Assembly: GCF_000745015.1 (NCBI RefSeq) | Contig: NZ_JQNA01000001.1 | Location: 1,302,001-1,366,000, forward strand | DNA: 64,000 bases | Source of the DNA: Burkholderia sp. 9120 | GTDB taxonomy: Bacteria; Pseudomonadota; Gammaproteobacteria; Burkholderiales; Burkholderiaceae | Direction: 5' to 3' | Part shown: positions 26,857 through 36,996 of the stretch, one piece after another | Layout of the letters: every line of letters begins with the position of its first letter | How positions within the stretch are numbered: the first letter of the stretch is position 1 | Notes under the pieces: generated by a model | Database searches by the model: none | Told to the model about the DNA's origin: nothing | Seen by the model: only the letters and a program-made list of their open reading frames with translations | Program-made: the position numbers and the translations under genes

Positions 26857-27875
26857 TGGCCCTCGCCCCCACACCCCAACTCGATCTGTCGAAGTTTCCG
26901 CGCCGCGCCCTCCTCGAAGGGCCGACGCCGATCCAGCATCTGCCTCGCCTGAGCGCCCACTTAGGCGGCGTGAGCGTGTTCGTCAAACGAGACGATCTGA
27001 ACGGTCTGGGCGGTGGCGGCAACAAGTTGCGCAAGCTCGAATTCCTGATCGGCGAAGCATTAGCGAGCGGCGCGGACACGATCATTACCGTCGGCGCGCG
27101 GCAGTCGAATCACGCGCGCCTGACGGCTGCGGCCGCTGCGCGTGTCGGCCTCGGGTGCGAGCTGGTTCTGACGAGAGCGGTGCCGCGTGACGACCCCGAC
27201 TACGTCGACAACGGCAACATTCTGCTCGACGCATTGTTCAACGCGCGCGTGCACGATTTGCCGGGCTCGGCCAACGCGCTGCAATTCGCCGAGGACCGCG
27301 CGAACGAGTTGCGTGCGCAAGGCCGTCGCGTCTATGTCTGTCCGTTGGGCGGCTCGAGTCCGGTGGGCTGTTTGGGCTATGCGGATTGCGCGGCTGAAAT
27401 CGTCGGCCAGGCGAAGGCGGATGGCCTGTCGTTCGATCGCATCGTGGTTCCCAACGGCAGCGGTGGGATGCACGCCGGGCTCGTCGCCGGATTGGTGGCG
27501 ATGGGACGGGATCCGTCGCTCGTGAGCGCGTTCACGGTGTATGGCAAGGCCGAACAGGCCCGCTCGACCACGCTCGATAAAGCGAACCAGACGGCTCAAC
27601 TCATCAACGCGACTCTCCGCGTCGACAGCAGCGCGATTTCAATCGACGAGGCCCAACTCGGCGCCGGCTACGGCATCCCAACCGATGGCATGCGCGCAGC
27701 AGTTCGCCTGATGGCGTCGACGGAAGGATTGCTGCTCGATCCGGTCTACGGTGGAAAAGCGTTCGCGGGTCTCGTGGAAAACGCCGCCGCCGGGCACTAC
27801 CGCGCAGGACAGAACATCCTGTTCGTCATGACCGGTGGTCTGCCCGGGCTTTTCGCCTACCGAAGCGAGTTCTGA
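26856..27875 (+). CDS. dcyD: D-cysteine desulfhydrase / ACC deaminase family PLP enzyme
   Basis: 339 residues. The PLP lysine is in LNGLGGGGNKLRKLEFL, QSNHARLTAAAAAR is the substrate loop, and PNGSGGMHAGLVAGL binds the cofactor phosphate. The family splits D-cysteine to pyruvate, sulfide and ammonia; close relatives are ACC deaminases. The sequence alone does not separate these safely, so the symbol is tentative. The start codon shares a base with the ribE stop, which places it in the hem/rib operon, although no metabolic link is obvious. Confidence 0.8.
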   Translation: MALAPTPQLDLSKFPRRALLEGPTPIQHLPRLSAHLGGVSVFVKRDDLNGLGGGGNKLRKLEFLIGEALASGADTIITVGARQSNHARLTAAAAARVGLGCELVLTRAVPRDDPDYVDNGNILLDALFNARVHDLPGSANALQFAEDRANELRAQGRRVYVCPLGGSSPVGCLGYADCAAEIVGQAKADGLSFDRIVVPNGSGGMHAGLVAGLVAMGRDPSLVSAFTVYGKAEQARSTTLDKANQTAQLINATLRVDSSAISIDEAQLGAGYGIPTDGMRAAVRLMASTEGLLLDPVYGGKAFAGLVENAAAGHYRAGQNILFVMTGGLPGLFAYRSEF

Positions 27876-27939
27876 CGGTTTAACCGTCGGCCAGGAAAAG
27901 CCGACGCTTAAACCGCTAAACCGCTAAACAATCAAACGC

Positions 27940-28245
27940 TTACGCGCTGATATCGATGCTCTTGCCCACCGCGGCATTAGCGCCGCTCGCTTGCGACGTC
28001 GACGGCACGGCATCGGCCGACGCGCTCACCACGATTCCCTTGGAATGCAGATGAGGGTGATGGCTTCCCGTCGTACTGGTCGACGAGGTCGCCGCCTTCA
28101 GGTGGGTGGCAAAAGTGGGTTGCTGGCTGGCGCTGGCGCCCGATGCGCTGGAGCTGCTCTTGTTGCCGGCCAGTTGCGACAGACCGGAACGGATTGCGCT
28201 GCCCACATTGCTGAGCAGCGTTGAGGCTAGACCGATTGGAATCAT
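27940..28245 (-). CDS. Hypothetical Ser/Ala-rich small protein (101 aa)
   Basis: Starts at ATG 28245 (MIPIGLASTLLSNVGSAIRS) with a weak GGA upstream. It is low-complexity with many Ser, Thr and Ala, plus a His cluster (HHPHLHSKG). The hydrophobic start is short and not a clear signal peptide. No domain is recognised. It is convergent with the PLP gene and downstream of a LysR regulator with a 170-base gap. Confidence 0.5.
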   Translation of the reverse strand: MIPIGLASTLLSNVGSAIRSGLSQLAGNKSSSSASGASASQQPTFATHLKAATSSTSTTGSHHPHLHSKGIVVSASADAVPSTSQASGANAAVGKSIDISA

Positions 28246-28417
28246 TTCGACGTCCGTCGTGAGAAGGGGTGGCTGAAACAGCCATGCCGACCGACTATAT
28301 CGTGCCTCCCTGGCAGCGAACGCGGCGAATAGAGCGGGTAATTGCCGCCTTTTCACTCCGCTCGCGAGAAGTTCGACAAGTCACTGGCCCGCGCAACGAC
28401 ACGATCCGACTCTCGAC

Positions 28418-29395
28418 TCACCCGTCCCTGCGCCGTTCCGCATAGGTCTCCGCGCAAATCGCCTGCAACGATGCGATGAAAAGCGTCAGCGCCTCCGGAC
28501 GCGGCCGTTGCGAATGTGTGAACACGGCGATCGGCGGCAGCGTCCACTGAAACGAATACGGCACGATCGCCACGCCCGCGATTCGAACCAGCTCTTCGGC
28601 GATATCGGCCGGAACAATCGACACGGCGTTTTCACCCGACGCAATCATTTCGCCGATCAGCTTGGACGAGTAACTCTCCACCATCGGCACGGGTGGCGCC
28701 GCGCCCGCAGCCAGAAACAGATCCGACACCTGCTCGCGCATCGGCGTCTGCGGTGCGCCGAGAATCCAGTCGAGTGTGCGCAGCGTGTTCCAGTCGAGCT
28801 TCACGCGCGCCAGTTGCGCGGCCAGCCGCCGGTTCGCAATCAGCCGGGGTTGTTGCTGGTACAGCACCTGGAAGCCGACTTGCGCCAGATCCACCGCCGC
28901 CGACGCCCGGCCGATCACGATGTCGACGGCATGGTCGTGTAGTTGCGAGAGCAACTGCTCGCTGGTGCCTTCGTGAATCGTCACGGTCAGGCGCCGCTCC
29001 ATGCCGGATTTCAGGCGCCGTAAGGTCGCCGACAACATCTGCCCGGAAATGAACGGAATCACCCCGACGTGCAGATGCGCCGCATGCCCGGACGCCACCG
29101 CCTGCATATCGCGCGCGAGGTGGTCAAGATCGTGGACCATGGCCTGCGCGCGCCTGAGCACCACGGCGCCCAACGCGGTCGGCAGCATGCCGCGCGACGA
29201 GCGCTCGAACAGCGGCGTGCCGAACATGCTCTCCAACTCCGCCAGCGCGTTGGTCACGGCGGGTTGACTGCTGGCCATGTGCTCGGCGACCCGCGTGAGC
29301 GACCGGTGCTGCTCGATGTGCAGCAACAGCACCAGATGCCGCATTTTTAGCCGCGCGCTCAGGCGCCTGACCAGATCGTTCGATTCGAATGTCAT
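28418..29395 (-). CDS. LysR-family transcriptional regulator
   Basis: 325 residues. The N-terminal winged helix is MRHLVLLLHIEQHRSLTRVA with SQPAVTNALAELESMFGTPL and FERSSRGMLPTALG. The C-terminal periplasmic-binding-like domain senses a co-inducer (VGVIPFISGQMLSATLRRL...VDIVIGRASAAVDLAQ). The N-terminus resembles the GbpR/CbbR-like subgroup that acts on sugar or aromatic metabolism genes. It is divergent from maeB, with a CATCA-N8-TGATG repeat between them, so it may regulate itself and malic enzyme. Confidence 0.88.
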   Translation of the reverse strand: MTFESNDLVRRLSARLKMRHLVLLLHIEQHRSLTRVAEHMASSQPAVTNALAELESMFGTPLFERSSRGMLPTALGAVVLRRAQAMVHDLDHLARDMQAVASGHAAHLHVGVIPFISGQMLSATLRRLKSGMERRLTVTIHEGTSEQLLSQLHDHAVDIVIGRASAAVDLAQVGFQVLYQQQPRLIANRRLAAQLARVKLDWNTLRTLDWILGAPQTPMREQVSDLFLAAGAAPPVPMVESYSSKLIGEMIASGENAVSIVPADIAEELVRIAGVAIVPYSFQWTLPPIAVFTHSQRPRPEALTLFIASLQAICAETYAERRRDG

Positions 29396-29433
29396 CGCAA
29401 AGTCGTCGCAAAGTTGCCGGTTAGCCCGCACTC

Positions 29434-29451
29434 ATCATAAAAAAGTGATGG
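29434..29451. promoter_or_regulatory. Candidate LysR binding site between lysR and maeB
   Basis: CATCA-N8-TGATG is a perfect inverted repeat of the size and symmetry of LysR boxes. It lies 39 bases before the regulator start and about 100 bases before maeB. Confidence 0.4.
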
Positions 29452-29549
29452 GTCGATATTAAAACAGAATGATCCCCTTATAACGACTGTCTAGAATCGC
29501 CTTAACAGATCGCGCCGGGACCGGCCCGGCGCGCACCAAGGCGAGAAAC

Positions 29550-31841
29550 ATGAACCCGACCGACCAGCAAGCCGCTTTCGACTATCACGAATTCCCGACC
29601 CCGGGAAAGATCTCCGTGGTGGCCAGCAAACCGCTCGCGACCCAGCGCGACCTGGCGCTCGCCTACACGCCGGGCGTCGCCAGCGTGTGCTCGGCCATCG
29701 CCGAAGATCCGCTTCAGGCGTATCGCTTTACCGCGCGCGGCAACCTGGTCGGCGTGATCAGCAACGGCACCGCAGTGCTGGGCCTCGGCAATATCGGCGC
29801 GCTGGCCTCCAAGCCGGTCATGGAAGGCAAAGCCGTGCTGTTCAAGAAGTTCGCCGGCGTCGACGTGTTCGACATCGAGATCAATGAAACGGACCCGGAC
29901 AAGCTGGTCGACATCATTGCCGGCCTGGAGCCGACCTTCGGCGGGATCAACCTCGAAGACATCAAGGCGCCAGAGTGCTTTATCGTCGAACGCAAGCTGC
30001 GCGAGCGCATGAAGATTCCGGTCTTTCACGACGATCAGCACGGCACGGCGATCACCGTGTCGGCCGCGTTTATCAACGGCCTGAAGGTGGTGGGCAAGTC
30101 CATCGCCGAGGTCAAGGTCGTCACGTCCGGCGCGGGCGCGGCGGCGCTGGCCTGCCTCGATTTGCTGGTGGACCTCGGCCTGCCGGTGGACAACATCTGG
30201 GCGACCGACATTGAAGGCGTCGTTTATCGCGGCCGCACAACGCTGATGGATCCGGACAAGGCGCGCTTCGCGCAGGAAACCCCGGCGCGTACGCTGGCCG
30301 AGGTGATCGAGGGGGCCGACGTGTTCCTCGGTCTGTCGGTGGGCGGCATTCTGAGCGCGGACATGCTGAAAACGATGGCCGCGCGGCCGCTGATCCTCGC
30401 GCTCGCCAATCCGACGCCGGAGATTTTCCCGGAACTCGCGCACGCGACCCGCGACGACGTCGTGATCGCGACCGGCCGCTCGGACTATCCGAACCAGGTC
30501 AACAACGTGCTGTGCTTCCCTTATATCTTCCGCGGCGCGCTCGACGTGGGCGCCACCACCATCACGCGGGAGATGGAAATTGCCGCCGTGCACGCCATTG
30601 CCGGCCTCGCGGAAGAAGAACAGAACGACGTGGTCGCGGCCGCCTACGGCGCCTACGACGTGGCGTTCGGCCCGCAATACCTGATTCCGAAGCCGTTCGA
30701 CCCGCGTCTGATCGTGCGGATCGCGCCGGCCGTCGCGCGGGCCGCCATGGAAGGCGGCGTCGCGACCCGGCCGCTGCCGGATCTGGACGCCTACGTCGAA
30801 CAGTTGCAGCAGTTCGTCTACCACTCGGGCGCGTTCATGAAGCCGCTTTTCTCGAACGCGCGACAATTCGTGCGCGACGGCGGCAAGGCACGCATCGTCT
30901 TCACCGAGGGCGAGGACGAACGCGTGCTGCGCGCGGTGCAGGTGGTCGTCGACGAAAAGCTCGCACGGCCGATTCTGGTCGGGCGGCCGGAGGTGCTGCT
31001 CGCACGCATCGAGAAATTCGGTCTGCGCTTGCGGCTCGGCCAGGACGTCGAAGTCACCAATCCCGAGTACGACGAGCGTTTCACGCAGTACTGGACGACT
31101 TACTGGGAATTGATGTGCCGCGACGGCATCACGAAGGAAATGGCACGCGTCGAGACGCGCCGGCGCCTGACGCTGATCGGCGCGATGATGGTGCGCCTGG
31201 GCGACGCGGACGGCATGGTGTGCGGCACGGTCGGCGCGTATCACGACCATCTGCGCTTCGTCGATGAAGTGATCGGCAAGAAGCCCGGCGCGCGCACCTA
31301 TGCGGCGATGAACATTCTGCTGCTCGACGAGCGCACGGTCGCGCTGGTCGACACGCACATCAACGACGACCCCACCGCCGAACAGATCGCCGAATACACG
31401 ATCGCCGCCGCGAAGCAGATGGCGTGGCTAAACCTGACGCCCAAGGCCGCCCTGCTGTCGCGCTCGAACTTCGGCTCGGGCGCCGCGGCCTCCGGCGCGA
31501 AGATGCGCCGCGCGCTGGAACTGGTGCGGGCGCAGGCGCCCGAGCTCGAAGTGGACGGCGAAATGCACGGCGATTGCGCACTGGACGAAGCGTTGCGCCT
31601 TCGTATTCTGCCCAACTCGCCACTCAAGGGCGCGGCCAATCTGCTGGTCTGCCCGAACGTGGACGCCGGCAACATTGCCTACAACCTGCTGAAAACCGGC
31701 GCGGGCAGCAATGTCGCCGTGGGTCCGTTCCTGCTCGGCGTCAACGCGCCGGTCAATATCCTGACCTCGAGCTCGACGGTCAGGCGGATCGTCAACATGA
31801 CGGCGCTGACCGTGCTGCAGGCGAACCTGACGGATCACTGA
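29550..31841 (+). CDS. maeB: NADP-dependent malic enzyme with C-terminal phosphotransacetylase-like domain
   Basis: 763 residues. The N-terminal malic domain ([49 protein letters not shown]) and NAD-binding domain ([16 protein letters not shown]) fill residues 1-430. The C-terminal 330 residues are a phosphate acetyltransferase-like domain ([35 protein letters not shown]) that is regulatory in this family. It oxidatively decarboxylates malate to pyruvate, making NADPH. Divergent from a LysR gene. Full length for MaeB. Confidence 0.94.
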   Translation: MNPTDQQAAFDYHEFPTPGKISVVASKPLATQRDLALAYTPGVASVCSAIAEDPLQAYRFTARGNLVGVISNGTAVLGLGNIGALASKPVMEGKAVLFKKFAGVDVFDIEINETDPDKLVDIIAGLEPTFGGINLEDIKAPECFIVERKLRERMKIPVFHDDQHGTAITVSAAFINGLKVVGKSIAEVKVVTSGAGAAALACLDLLVDLGLPVDNIWATDIEGVVYRGRTTLMDPDKARFAQETPARTLAEVIEGADVFLGLSVGGILSADMLKTMAARPLILALANPTPEIFPELAHATRDDVVIATGRSDYPNQVNNVLCFPYIFRGALDVGATTITREMEIAAVHAIAGLAEEEQNDVVAAAYGAYDVAFGPQYLIPKPFDPRLIVRIAPAVARAAMEGGVATRPLPDLDAYVEQLQQFVYHSGAFMKPLFSNARQFVRDGGKARIVFTEGEDERVLRAVQVVVDEKLARPILVGRPEVLLARIEKFGLRLRLGQDVEVTNPEYDERFTQYWTTYWELMCRDGITKEMARVETRRRLTLIGAMMVRLGDADGMVCGTVGAYHDHLRFVDEVIGKKPGARTYAAMNILLLDERTVALVDTHINDDPTAEQIAEYTIAAAKQMAWLNLTPKAALLSRSNFGSGAAASGAKMRRALELVRAQAPELEVDGEMHGDCALDEALRLRILPNSPLKGAANLLVCPNVDAGNIAYNLLKTGAGSNVAVGPFLLGVNAPVNILTSSSTVRRIVNMTALTVLQANLTDH

Positions 31842-31858
31842 GTGGTTTGGTAAGCGTT

Positions 31859-31903
31859 GGCCGGCCGATTGTGGAGGTCCGCCGGGCCTTCCACAAGCCG
31901 GCC
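31859..31903 (+). other. Strong hairpin between maeB and ribB
   Basis: Outer stem GGCCGGC/GCCGGCC encloses inner stem TTGTGGA(GG)/(CC)TTCCACAA. No U tract follows, so it is not a classical terminator. It may stabilise the maeB 3' end or act with Rho. It does not carry FMN-riboswitch sequence. Confidence 0.5.
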
Positions 31904-31986
31904 GAATGGCCTATCCCATCCGGCGGATGGCGACTTGAGACCGCGCGTGGCGTAAAATACGCGCTTTCCCGAAAATCTCCGCCAAC

Positions 31987-33120
31987 ATGACGCTCGCCTC
32001 CACTTTAGAGATCATCGCCGAACTGAAAGCCGGCCGGATGGTGATCCTCGTCGACGAAGAAGACCGCGAAAACGAGGGCGACCTCGTAATCGCCGCCGAA
32101 TTCGTCACGCCGGAAGCGATCAACTTCATGGCCCGCTACGGCCGTGGCCTGGTCTGCCTGACGCTCACCCAGGAGCGCTGCAAGCTGCTGAACCTGCCGC
32201 TCATGACGTACCGCAACGGCACGCAGTACGGCACGGCGTTCACGGTCAGCATCGAAGCGGCTGAAGGCGTGACCACCGGCATCTCCGCGGCGGACCGCGC
32301 CCGCACGATCGCCGCGGCGGTCGCGCCGGACGCCAAGGCCGAGCACATCGTGCAGCCGGGCCACGTGTTCCCGATCATGGCCCAGCCGGGCGGCGTGCTG
32401 GTGCGCGCCGGCCATACCGAGGCCGGTTGCGACTTCACCGCGCTGGCAGGCCTCACGCCGGCCGCGGTGATCTGCGAAGTCATCAAAGACGACGGCACCA
32501 TGGCGCGCCTGCCGGACCTGATGGAGTTCGCGAAAGAACACGATCTCAAGATCGGCACGATCGCGGATCTGATCCACTATCGCAGCCGCACCGAGTCGAT
32601 CGTCGAGCGTATTTGCGAACGCACCATGCAAACGGCGCACGGCGCGTTCCGCGCGGTCATGTATCTCGACCAGCCGAGCGGCCAGCCGCATATCGCGCTG
32701 GTGCGCGGCACGCCGTGCACGGATCAGGACACGCTGGTGCGCGTGCATGAGCCGCTGTCGGTGCTGGATCTGCTGGAAGTCAGCGAATCCACCCACTCGT
32801 GGACGCTCGACGCGGCCATGAAAGAAATCGCCGCGCGCGACTGCGGCGTGATCGTGCTGCTGAACTGCGGCGACTCGAAAGACCATCTGATCGACGTGTT
32901 CAAGGCCTTCGATTCGAAGGAAAAAGCCGAGGCGCTCAAACGCCGTCCGGTCGACTTCAAGACGTACGGCATCGGCGCGCAGATTCTGCGCGAGCTGGGT
33001 GTCGGCAAGATGCAGGTCCTGTCGAACCCGCGCAAGCTGGGCAGCATGTCGGGTTACGGTCTCGAAGTCACCGGCTTCGTTCCGATGCCGGGCAGCAAGG
33101 CACAAGCTCCACAAGGCTGA
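31987..33120 (+). CDS. ribB: DHBP synthase with degenerate GTP cyclohydrolase II domain (RibBX type)
   Basis: 377 residues. The N-terminal 3,4-dihydroxy-2-butanone 4-phosphate synthase is complete: [34 protein letters not shown] and [16 protein letters not shown]. The C-terminal half follows the GTP cyclohydrolase II fold but lacks its zinc-binding Cys cluster: where active enzymes have SECLTGDVFGSxRCDCG, this one reads [19 protein letters not shown]. It therefore makes the four-carbon riboflavin precursor but probably does not open GTP. This is the RibBX variant known in proteobacteria; a separate ribA should lie elsewhere. It is followed by ribH and nusB. Confidence 0.92.
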   Translation: MTLASTLEIIAELKAGRMVILVDEEDRENEGDLVIAAEFVTPEAINFMARYGRGLVCLTLTQERCKLLNLPLMTYRNGTQYGTAFTVSIEAAEGVTTGISAADRARTIAAAVAPDAKAEHIVQPGHVFPIMAQPGGVLVRAGHTEAGCDFTALAGLTPAAVICEVIKDDGTMARLPDLMEFAKEHDLKIGTIADLIHYRSRTESIVERICERTMQTAHGAFRAVMYLDQPSGQPHIALVRGTPCTDQDTLVRVHEPLSVLDLLEVSESTHSWTLDAAMKEIAARDCGVIVLLNCGDSKDHLIDVFKAFDSKEKAEALKRRPVDFKTYGIGAQILRELGVGKMQVLSNPRKLGSMSGYGLEVTGFVPMPGSKAQAPQG

Positions 33121-33171
33121 TCCGACCACTCTCGCGCATTAGCGCCCACTCAAAACACTACGGAATTCACA

Positions 33172-33681
33172 ATGGAAATCGGACAATACCAACCGAATCT
33201 CGACGGCGACGGACTGCGCATCGGCATCGTCCAGGCGCGCTTTAACGAACCCGTTTGCAACGGCCTCGCCGACTCCTGCATCGAAGAACTCGAACGCCTC
33301 GGCGTGACCGGCGAAGACGTGCTGCTGGTCACCGTGCCGGGTGCACTGGAAATTCCGCTGGCGCTGCAAAAGCTCGCCGAAAGCGCGCAATTCGACGCAC
33401 TGATCGCGCTCGGCGCGGTGATTCGCGGCGAGACGTACCACTTCGAACTGGTCTCGAACGAAAGCGGCGCGGGCATCACGCGTATCGGTCTCGACTTCGG
33501 CATTCCGGTCGCGAACGCCGTGCTGACCACCGAAAACGACGAGCAGGCCGTCGCCCGCATGACCGAAAAGGGTCGTGACGCAGCGCGCGTGGCCGTCGAA
33601 ATGGCGAACCTCTCCGTCGCGCTCGAACAACTCGGCGGCGACGACGAAGAAGAAGAAGACGAAGAAGAGGAAGGGGCATGA
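33172..33681 (+). CDS. ribH: 6,7-dimethyl-8-ribityllumazine synthase
   Basis: 169 residues. The family core is present: [57 protein letters not shown] and [18 protein letters not shown]. It condenses the RibB product with the RibD product to lumazine. The last 15 residues form an unusual acidic tail ([15 protein letters not shown]) beyond the normal end of the domain, which in icosahedral members would project from the particle. The stop overlaps the nusB start by four bases. Confidence 0.95.
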   Translation: MEIGQYQPNLDGDGLRIGIVQARFNEPVCNGLADSCIEELERLGVTGEDVLLVTVPGALEIPLALQKLAESAQFDALIALGAVIRGETYHFELVSNESGAGITRIGLDFGIPVANAVLTTENDEQAVARMTEKGRDAARVAVEMANLSVALEQLGGDDEEEEDEEEEGA

Positions 33682-34112
33682 AGAGCGCACGCCGACGCTC
33701 CCGCGAACTGGCCACGCAGGGGCTTTACCAGTGGCTGCTATCAGGTTCGTCCAGCAGCGAAATCGACGCGCAACTGCGCGGCGCGCAAGGCTACGACAAG
33801 GCCGATCACGAACATCTGAACGCGCTGCTGCAAGGCGTGATCCGCGATTCGGAAGCGCTCTCCGCCGACATCGCGCCGTGTCTGGACCGTCCGCTCGAAC
33901 AGCTCTCGCCAGTCGAACGCGCGGTTCTGCTGGTCGCCGCCTACGAGTTCAAGAACCATGTGGATATTCCCTATCGCGTGGTCATCAACGAAGCCGTCGA
34001 ACTCGCCAAGACGTTTGGCGGCGCGGACGGCTACAAGTACGTGAACGGCGTGCTGGACAAGCTGGCGGCGCAATTGCGCTCGGCTGAAACGCAAGCGGCC
34101 CGCAAGTCTTGA
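33678..34112 (+). CDS. nusB: Transcription antitermination factor NusB
   Basis: 144 residues, all-helical: [20 protein letters not shown] at the N-terminus, [20 protein letters not shown] and [20 protein letters not shown] towards the C-terminus. It binds boxA RNA with NusE (S10) during rRNA antitermination. ATGA overlap with ribH gives translational coupling; ribH-nusB is a widely conserved pair. Confidence 0.96.
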   Translation: MKSARRRSRELATQGLYQWLLSGSSSSEIDAQLRGAQGYDKADHEHLNALLQGVIRDSEALSADIAPCLDRPLEQLSPVERAVLLVAAYEFKNHVDIPYRVVINEAVELAKTFGGADGYKYVNGVLDKLAAQLRSAETQAARKS

Positions 34113-34268
34113 GTTTGATGCAGCACATGACTGCGGCGTGAGCCGCGGCATGTGCTGGGTTTGCTGAGTCTGGCTGTGCGCGCTTGAACGTGAAGCGCGT
34201 TGCCGCGAAAGGCGCCGTCCGTCTTTGCTTCTGCCGTCTTTGCTTCTGAATGGATCTGATCTGATCGT

Positions 34269-35465
34269 ATGAACTCCGTGACCGAACCCTTGGTGCGGCT
34301 CGCCGCTCGCGTCGATGCCATCCAGCCTTTCTATGTGATGGAGCTGGCCAAGGAGGCCGCGCTGCTGGAGCGCGACGGGCGCGACATTATTCACATGGGA
34401 ATCGGCGAGCCCGATTTCACCGCGCCCGAACCGGTCATCGAGGCCGCCGCGAACGCGCTGCGCCGCGGCGTCACCCAATACACCAATGCGCTCGGCCTGC
34501 AGCCGCTGCGCGAAGCCATCTCCGCGCACTACGCCGACTTCTACGGCGTGAACGTCGATCCGGCGCGGATCGTGGTCACGGCCGGCGCTTCCGCCGCGTT
34601 GCTGCTGGCATGCGCCGCGCTGGTCGATCGCGACGACGAAGTGCTGATGCCCGACCCGTGCTATCCGTGCAACCGGCATTTCGTGATCGCCGCCGAAGGC
34701 AAGCCGGTCATGGTGCCGGGCGGCCCGGCCGAACGTTTCCAGCTGACCGCCGCCGACGTCGAACGTCTGTGGAACGAGCACACGCGTGGTGTGCTGCTGG
34801 CGTCGCCGTCGAATCCGACCGGCACGTCGATCGAACCCGCCGAACTCGAACGCATCGTCAAAGCGGTGCGCTCGCGCGGCGGCTTTACCATCGTCGACGA
34901 AATCTACCAGGGCTTGAGCTACGACGCGAAGCCCGTGTCAGCGCTGTCGTTCGGCGACGACGTGATCACCGTCAACAGTTTCTCCAAGTACTTCAACATG
35001 ACCGGCTGGCGACTCGGCTGGCTGGTGGTGCCGCCAAACACGGTCGGCGCTTTCGAAAAGCTCGCGCAGAACCTGTTCATCTGCGCGTCGGCGCTCGCGC
35101 AGCACGCGGCGCTCGCGTGCTTCGAGCCAGACACCATCGCCATTTATGAAGGCCGGCGGCTGGAATTCAAGCGTCGGCGCGACTTCATCGCACCGGCTCT
35201 GGAATCGCTGGGGTTTTCGGTGCCGGTCATGCCCGACGGCGCGTTTTACGTCTACGCGGATTGCCGCACGGTCGCGCATCCGGCCGCCGGCGACAGCGCC
35301 GCGCTGACCAAAGCGATGCTGCACGATGCGGGCGTGGTGCTGGTGCCAGGAATGGATTTCGGCACGCATGCGCCGAAGGACTACATCCGGCTGTCGTATG
35401 CAACGGCTTATCCGAAGCTGGAAGAAGCCGTCGACCGGCTGGCGAAGCTGTTCGGGCAGCATTGA
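34269..35465 (+). CDS. Class I PLP aminotransferase
   Basis: 398 residues, fold-type I. Motifs include GIGEPDFTAPEPVIEAA near residue 40, NPTGTSIEPAELERI, DEIYQGLSYD and the PLP lysine in TVNSFSKYFNMTGWRLGW (~K240). It is probably an alanine/aspartate-type aminotransferase. The substrate cannot be fixed from sequence: DapC, AlaA or aromatic activity are possible. It follows nusB after a 156-base gap and ends at a strong bidirectional terminator. Confidence 0.88.
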   Translation: MNSVTEPLVRLAARVDAIQPFYVMELAKEAALLERDGRDIIHMGIGEPDFTAPEPVIEAAANALRRGVTQYTNALGLQPLREAISAHYADFYGVNVDPARIVVTAGASAALLLACAALVDRDDEVLMPDPCYPCNRHFVIAAEGKPVMVPGGPAERFQLTAADVERLWNEHTRGVLLASPSNPTGTSIEPAELERIVKAVRSRGGFTIVDEIYQGLSYDAKPVSALSFGDDVITVNSFSKYFNMTGWRLGWLVVPPNTVGAFEKLAQNLFICASALAQHAALACFEPDTIAIYEGRRLEFKRRRDFIAPALESLGFSVPVMPDGAFYVYADCRTVAHPAAGDSAALTKAMLHDAGVVLVPGMDFGTHAPKDYIRLSYATAYPKLEEAVDRLAKLFGQH

Positions 35466-35486
35466 TCGTTCCGGATCGCCAGACGC

Positions 35487-35516
35487 AAAAAAGGACACCC
35501 GAGGGTGTCCTTTTTT
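35487..35516. terminator. Bidirectional rho-independent terminator
   Basis: AAAAAAGGACACCC-GA-GGGTGTCCTTTTTT serves the aminotransferase (+) and the lytic transglycosylase gene (-). Confidence 0.95.
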
Positions 35517-35585
35517 ATGGGCGACGGCCTTGCATCGGCCCAGTCGCGTTCAGCTCATATCGCCGACGCAAAACAACGCTAAACG

Positions 35586-36767
35586 TTAAGCGCCGAACTC
35601 CGAATTCGAAGCGACATGCTTGGTCGCGTTGGAACTGGCGTCGTCCTGCTCGGACACTGGCGTCTTCACCGGCGCCGCGCTCAGCGGATGACCGCCGTCG
35701 AGCGTCATCTGTACGCGCTTGCCGCTGGCAGCCGCCGCAGCCGTCGTATTCGCCGATGCGGTCGTCAGAACCGGCGATTGCGGTGCATTGATCGGCACCT
35801 TGCGGCCACGCGCCACGTCGCGCAGACGACCGCGCTCAGCCATCACCTTGGCGCCGTAACCGCCGTCGTCCTGCGAGGTCGAGCCCACATACAGGCGCAA
35901 GCCGCCCGGCAACGAACCGCCACGGGCGATGCAATCCTTCAGCACCAGCGCGCCCACCTTGATGTTCGCGACCGGTTCGAGCGCCGCGCTCTGGCCGCCG
36001 AAGTACTGGAACTTGTCCGAGTGCACCTTCGACATGACCTGCATCAGGCCTTGCGCGCCCACGCCGCTCTCGGCGTACGGGTTGAAGCCGGATTCGATCG
36101 CCATCACGGACAGCAGCAGCAGCGGGTCGAGACCGACTTCGCGGCCGGTGTCGAACGCGGCCTTCACGAGCTCGCTAACGGGCTCCTGGGCGACGCGATA
36201 ACGCCGCGCCAGGTAAGACGCGACCAGATCCTGCTCACGGGTCGACACCAGCACGCGGTCATCGCGGGCGTCGGCGGAGACACGCTGCGACGGGATCAGA
36301 CGCGCCAGCGCGCTGACGCTTTGCATGGTGCGCGGGTCGAGCCCGTTGAGGGCTGCGACGCCCATACCGGCCGAACCGGAGCCGTCGAAGGCGCCGTCAA
36401 AGCTGGTATTGCTTACGGTGGCGGCGGTGTTGCCGTTGGTCGCACCGCTCGCGCTGTCGGCGCCGTTCGAATTGGCGGACAGCGATTCGTCGGAAGACGG
36501 GCTGCCCGGCGGGCCGAACGACGGCAGCGGGTTGCCCTGCAGCAACCGGGCGGGCCCGGCTTGCACGGCGGCTGACACAACCGGCATCAGCTTGGCGGCG
36601 AGCGTGCCGCGCAGGGCCGGCATCAGCCACAGTACGAGTGCCAGCACGACAGCGATACCGCCGACAATGCTGAACAGGTGATGACTCATTCGCGTCCCGC
36701 GACGCAGCACACCACGCACAACCTGCGCAATACGCTCATCGGGACGCCACGATAACCAGGCGTTCAT
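35586..36767 (-). CDS. Membrane-anchored lytic transglycosylase (SLT domain)
   Basis: 393 residues. One transmembrane anchor lies at ~33-52 (SIVGGIAVVLALVLWLMPAL). A Ser/Asn-rich linker follows, then the SLT domain with catalytic Glu in LLLLSVMAIESGFNPYAESG and VGAQGLMQVM (~215-250). It cleaves peptidoglycan glycans with anhydro-muramic ends. The conserved C-terminal half of the domain continues to about residue 310, then a disordered tail. The upstream leader (36,768-36,970) contains a three-way-junction RNA. Monocistronic on the minus strand. Confidence 0.88.
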   Translation of the reverse strand: MNAWLSWRPDERIAQVVRGVLRRGTRMSHHLFSIVGGIAVVLALVLWLMPALRGTLAAKLMPVVSAAVQAGPARLLQGNPLPSFGPPGSPSSDESLSANSNGADSASGATNGNTAATVSNTSFDGAFDGSGSAGMGVAALNGLDPRTMQSVSALARLIPSQRVSADARDDRVLVSTREQDLVASYLARRYRVAQEPVSELVKAAFDTGREVGLDPLLLLSVMAIESGFNPYAESGVGAQGLMQVMSKVHSDKFQYFGGQSAALEPVANIKVGALVLKDCIARGGSLPGGLRLYVGSTSQDDGGYGAKVMAERGRLRDVARGRKVPINAPQSPVLTTASANTTAAAAASGKRVQMTLDGGHPLSAAPVKTPVSEQDDASSNATKHVASNSEFGA

Positions 36768-36907
36768 TCAGATCTCCCATGGTGCATGATCCCCGAACTC
36801 CGCCATGTAAACAGGCGGTAACACACGTTCGAAGAGTCAAGACATCGCGTGCTCTGTCTGGTTAGGGCAGCAGCGACGTCGGGAAAACGGCAAATACCGT
36901 CTCTGTG

Positions 36908-36966
36908 GGGAGCCGTCCTGAAAAGTGGACGCGGCATACCAAAAAAGTATGCAGGCGATGGCTCCC
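36908..36966 (-). ncRNA. Candidate structured leader RNA (three-way junction)
   Basis: A perfect 7-bp closing stem (GGGAGCC/GGCTCCC) encloses two perfect hairpins: GTCC/GGAC (36915-36930) and GCATAC/GTATGC (36934-36952). On the minus strand it lies in the 5' leader of the lytic transglycosylase gene, about 140 bases before its ATG. A small ACGG/CCGT hairpin followed by TTTT (36901-36884) comes next, an arrangement like a sensor plus attenuator. It could also be read on the plus strand. It matches no riboswitch motif I can recognise. Confidence 0.4.
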
Positions 36967-36971
36967 ACGCG

Positions 36972-36996
36972 AAAAACCAGCGTCAGTTGGCGCTGG
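36972..36996 (-). terminator. Terminator-like hairpin, minus strand
   Basis: CCAGCG-(CCAACTGA)-CGCTGG is followed by TTTTT on the minus strand. No annotated minus gene ends here, so it would end an unannotated transcript from 37,000-37,180. Confidence 0.5.
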
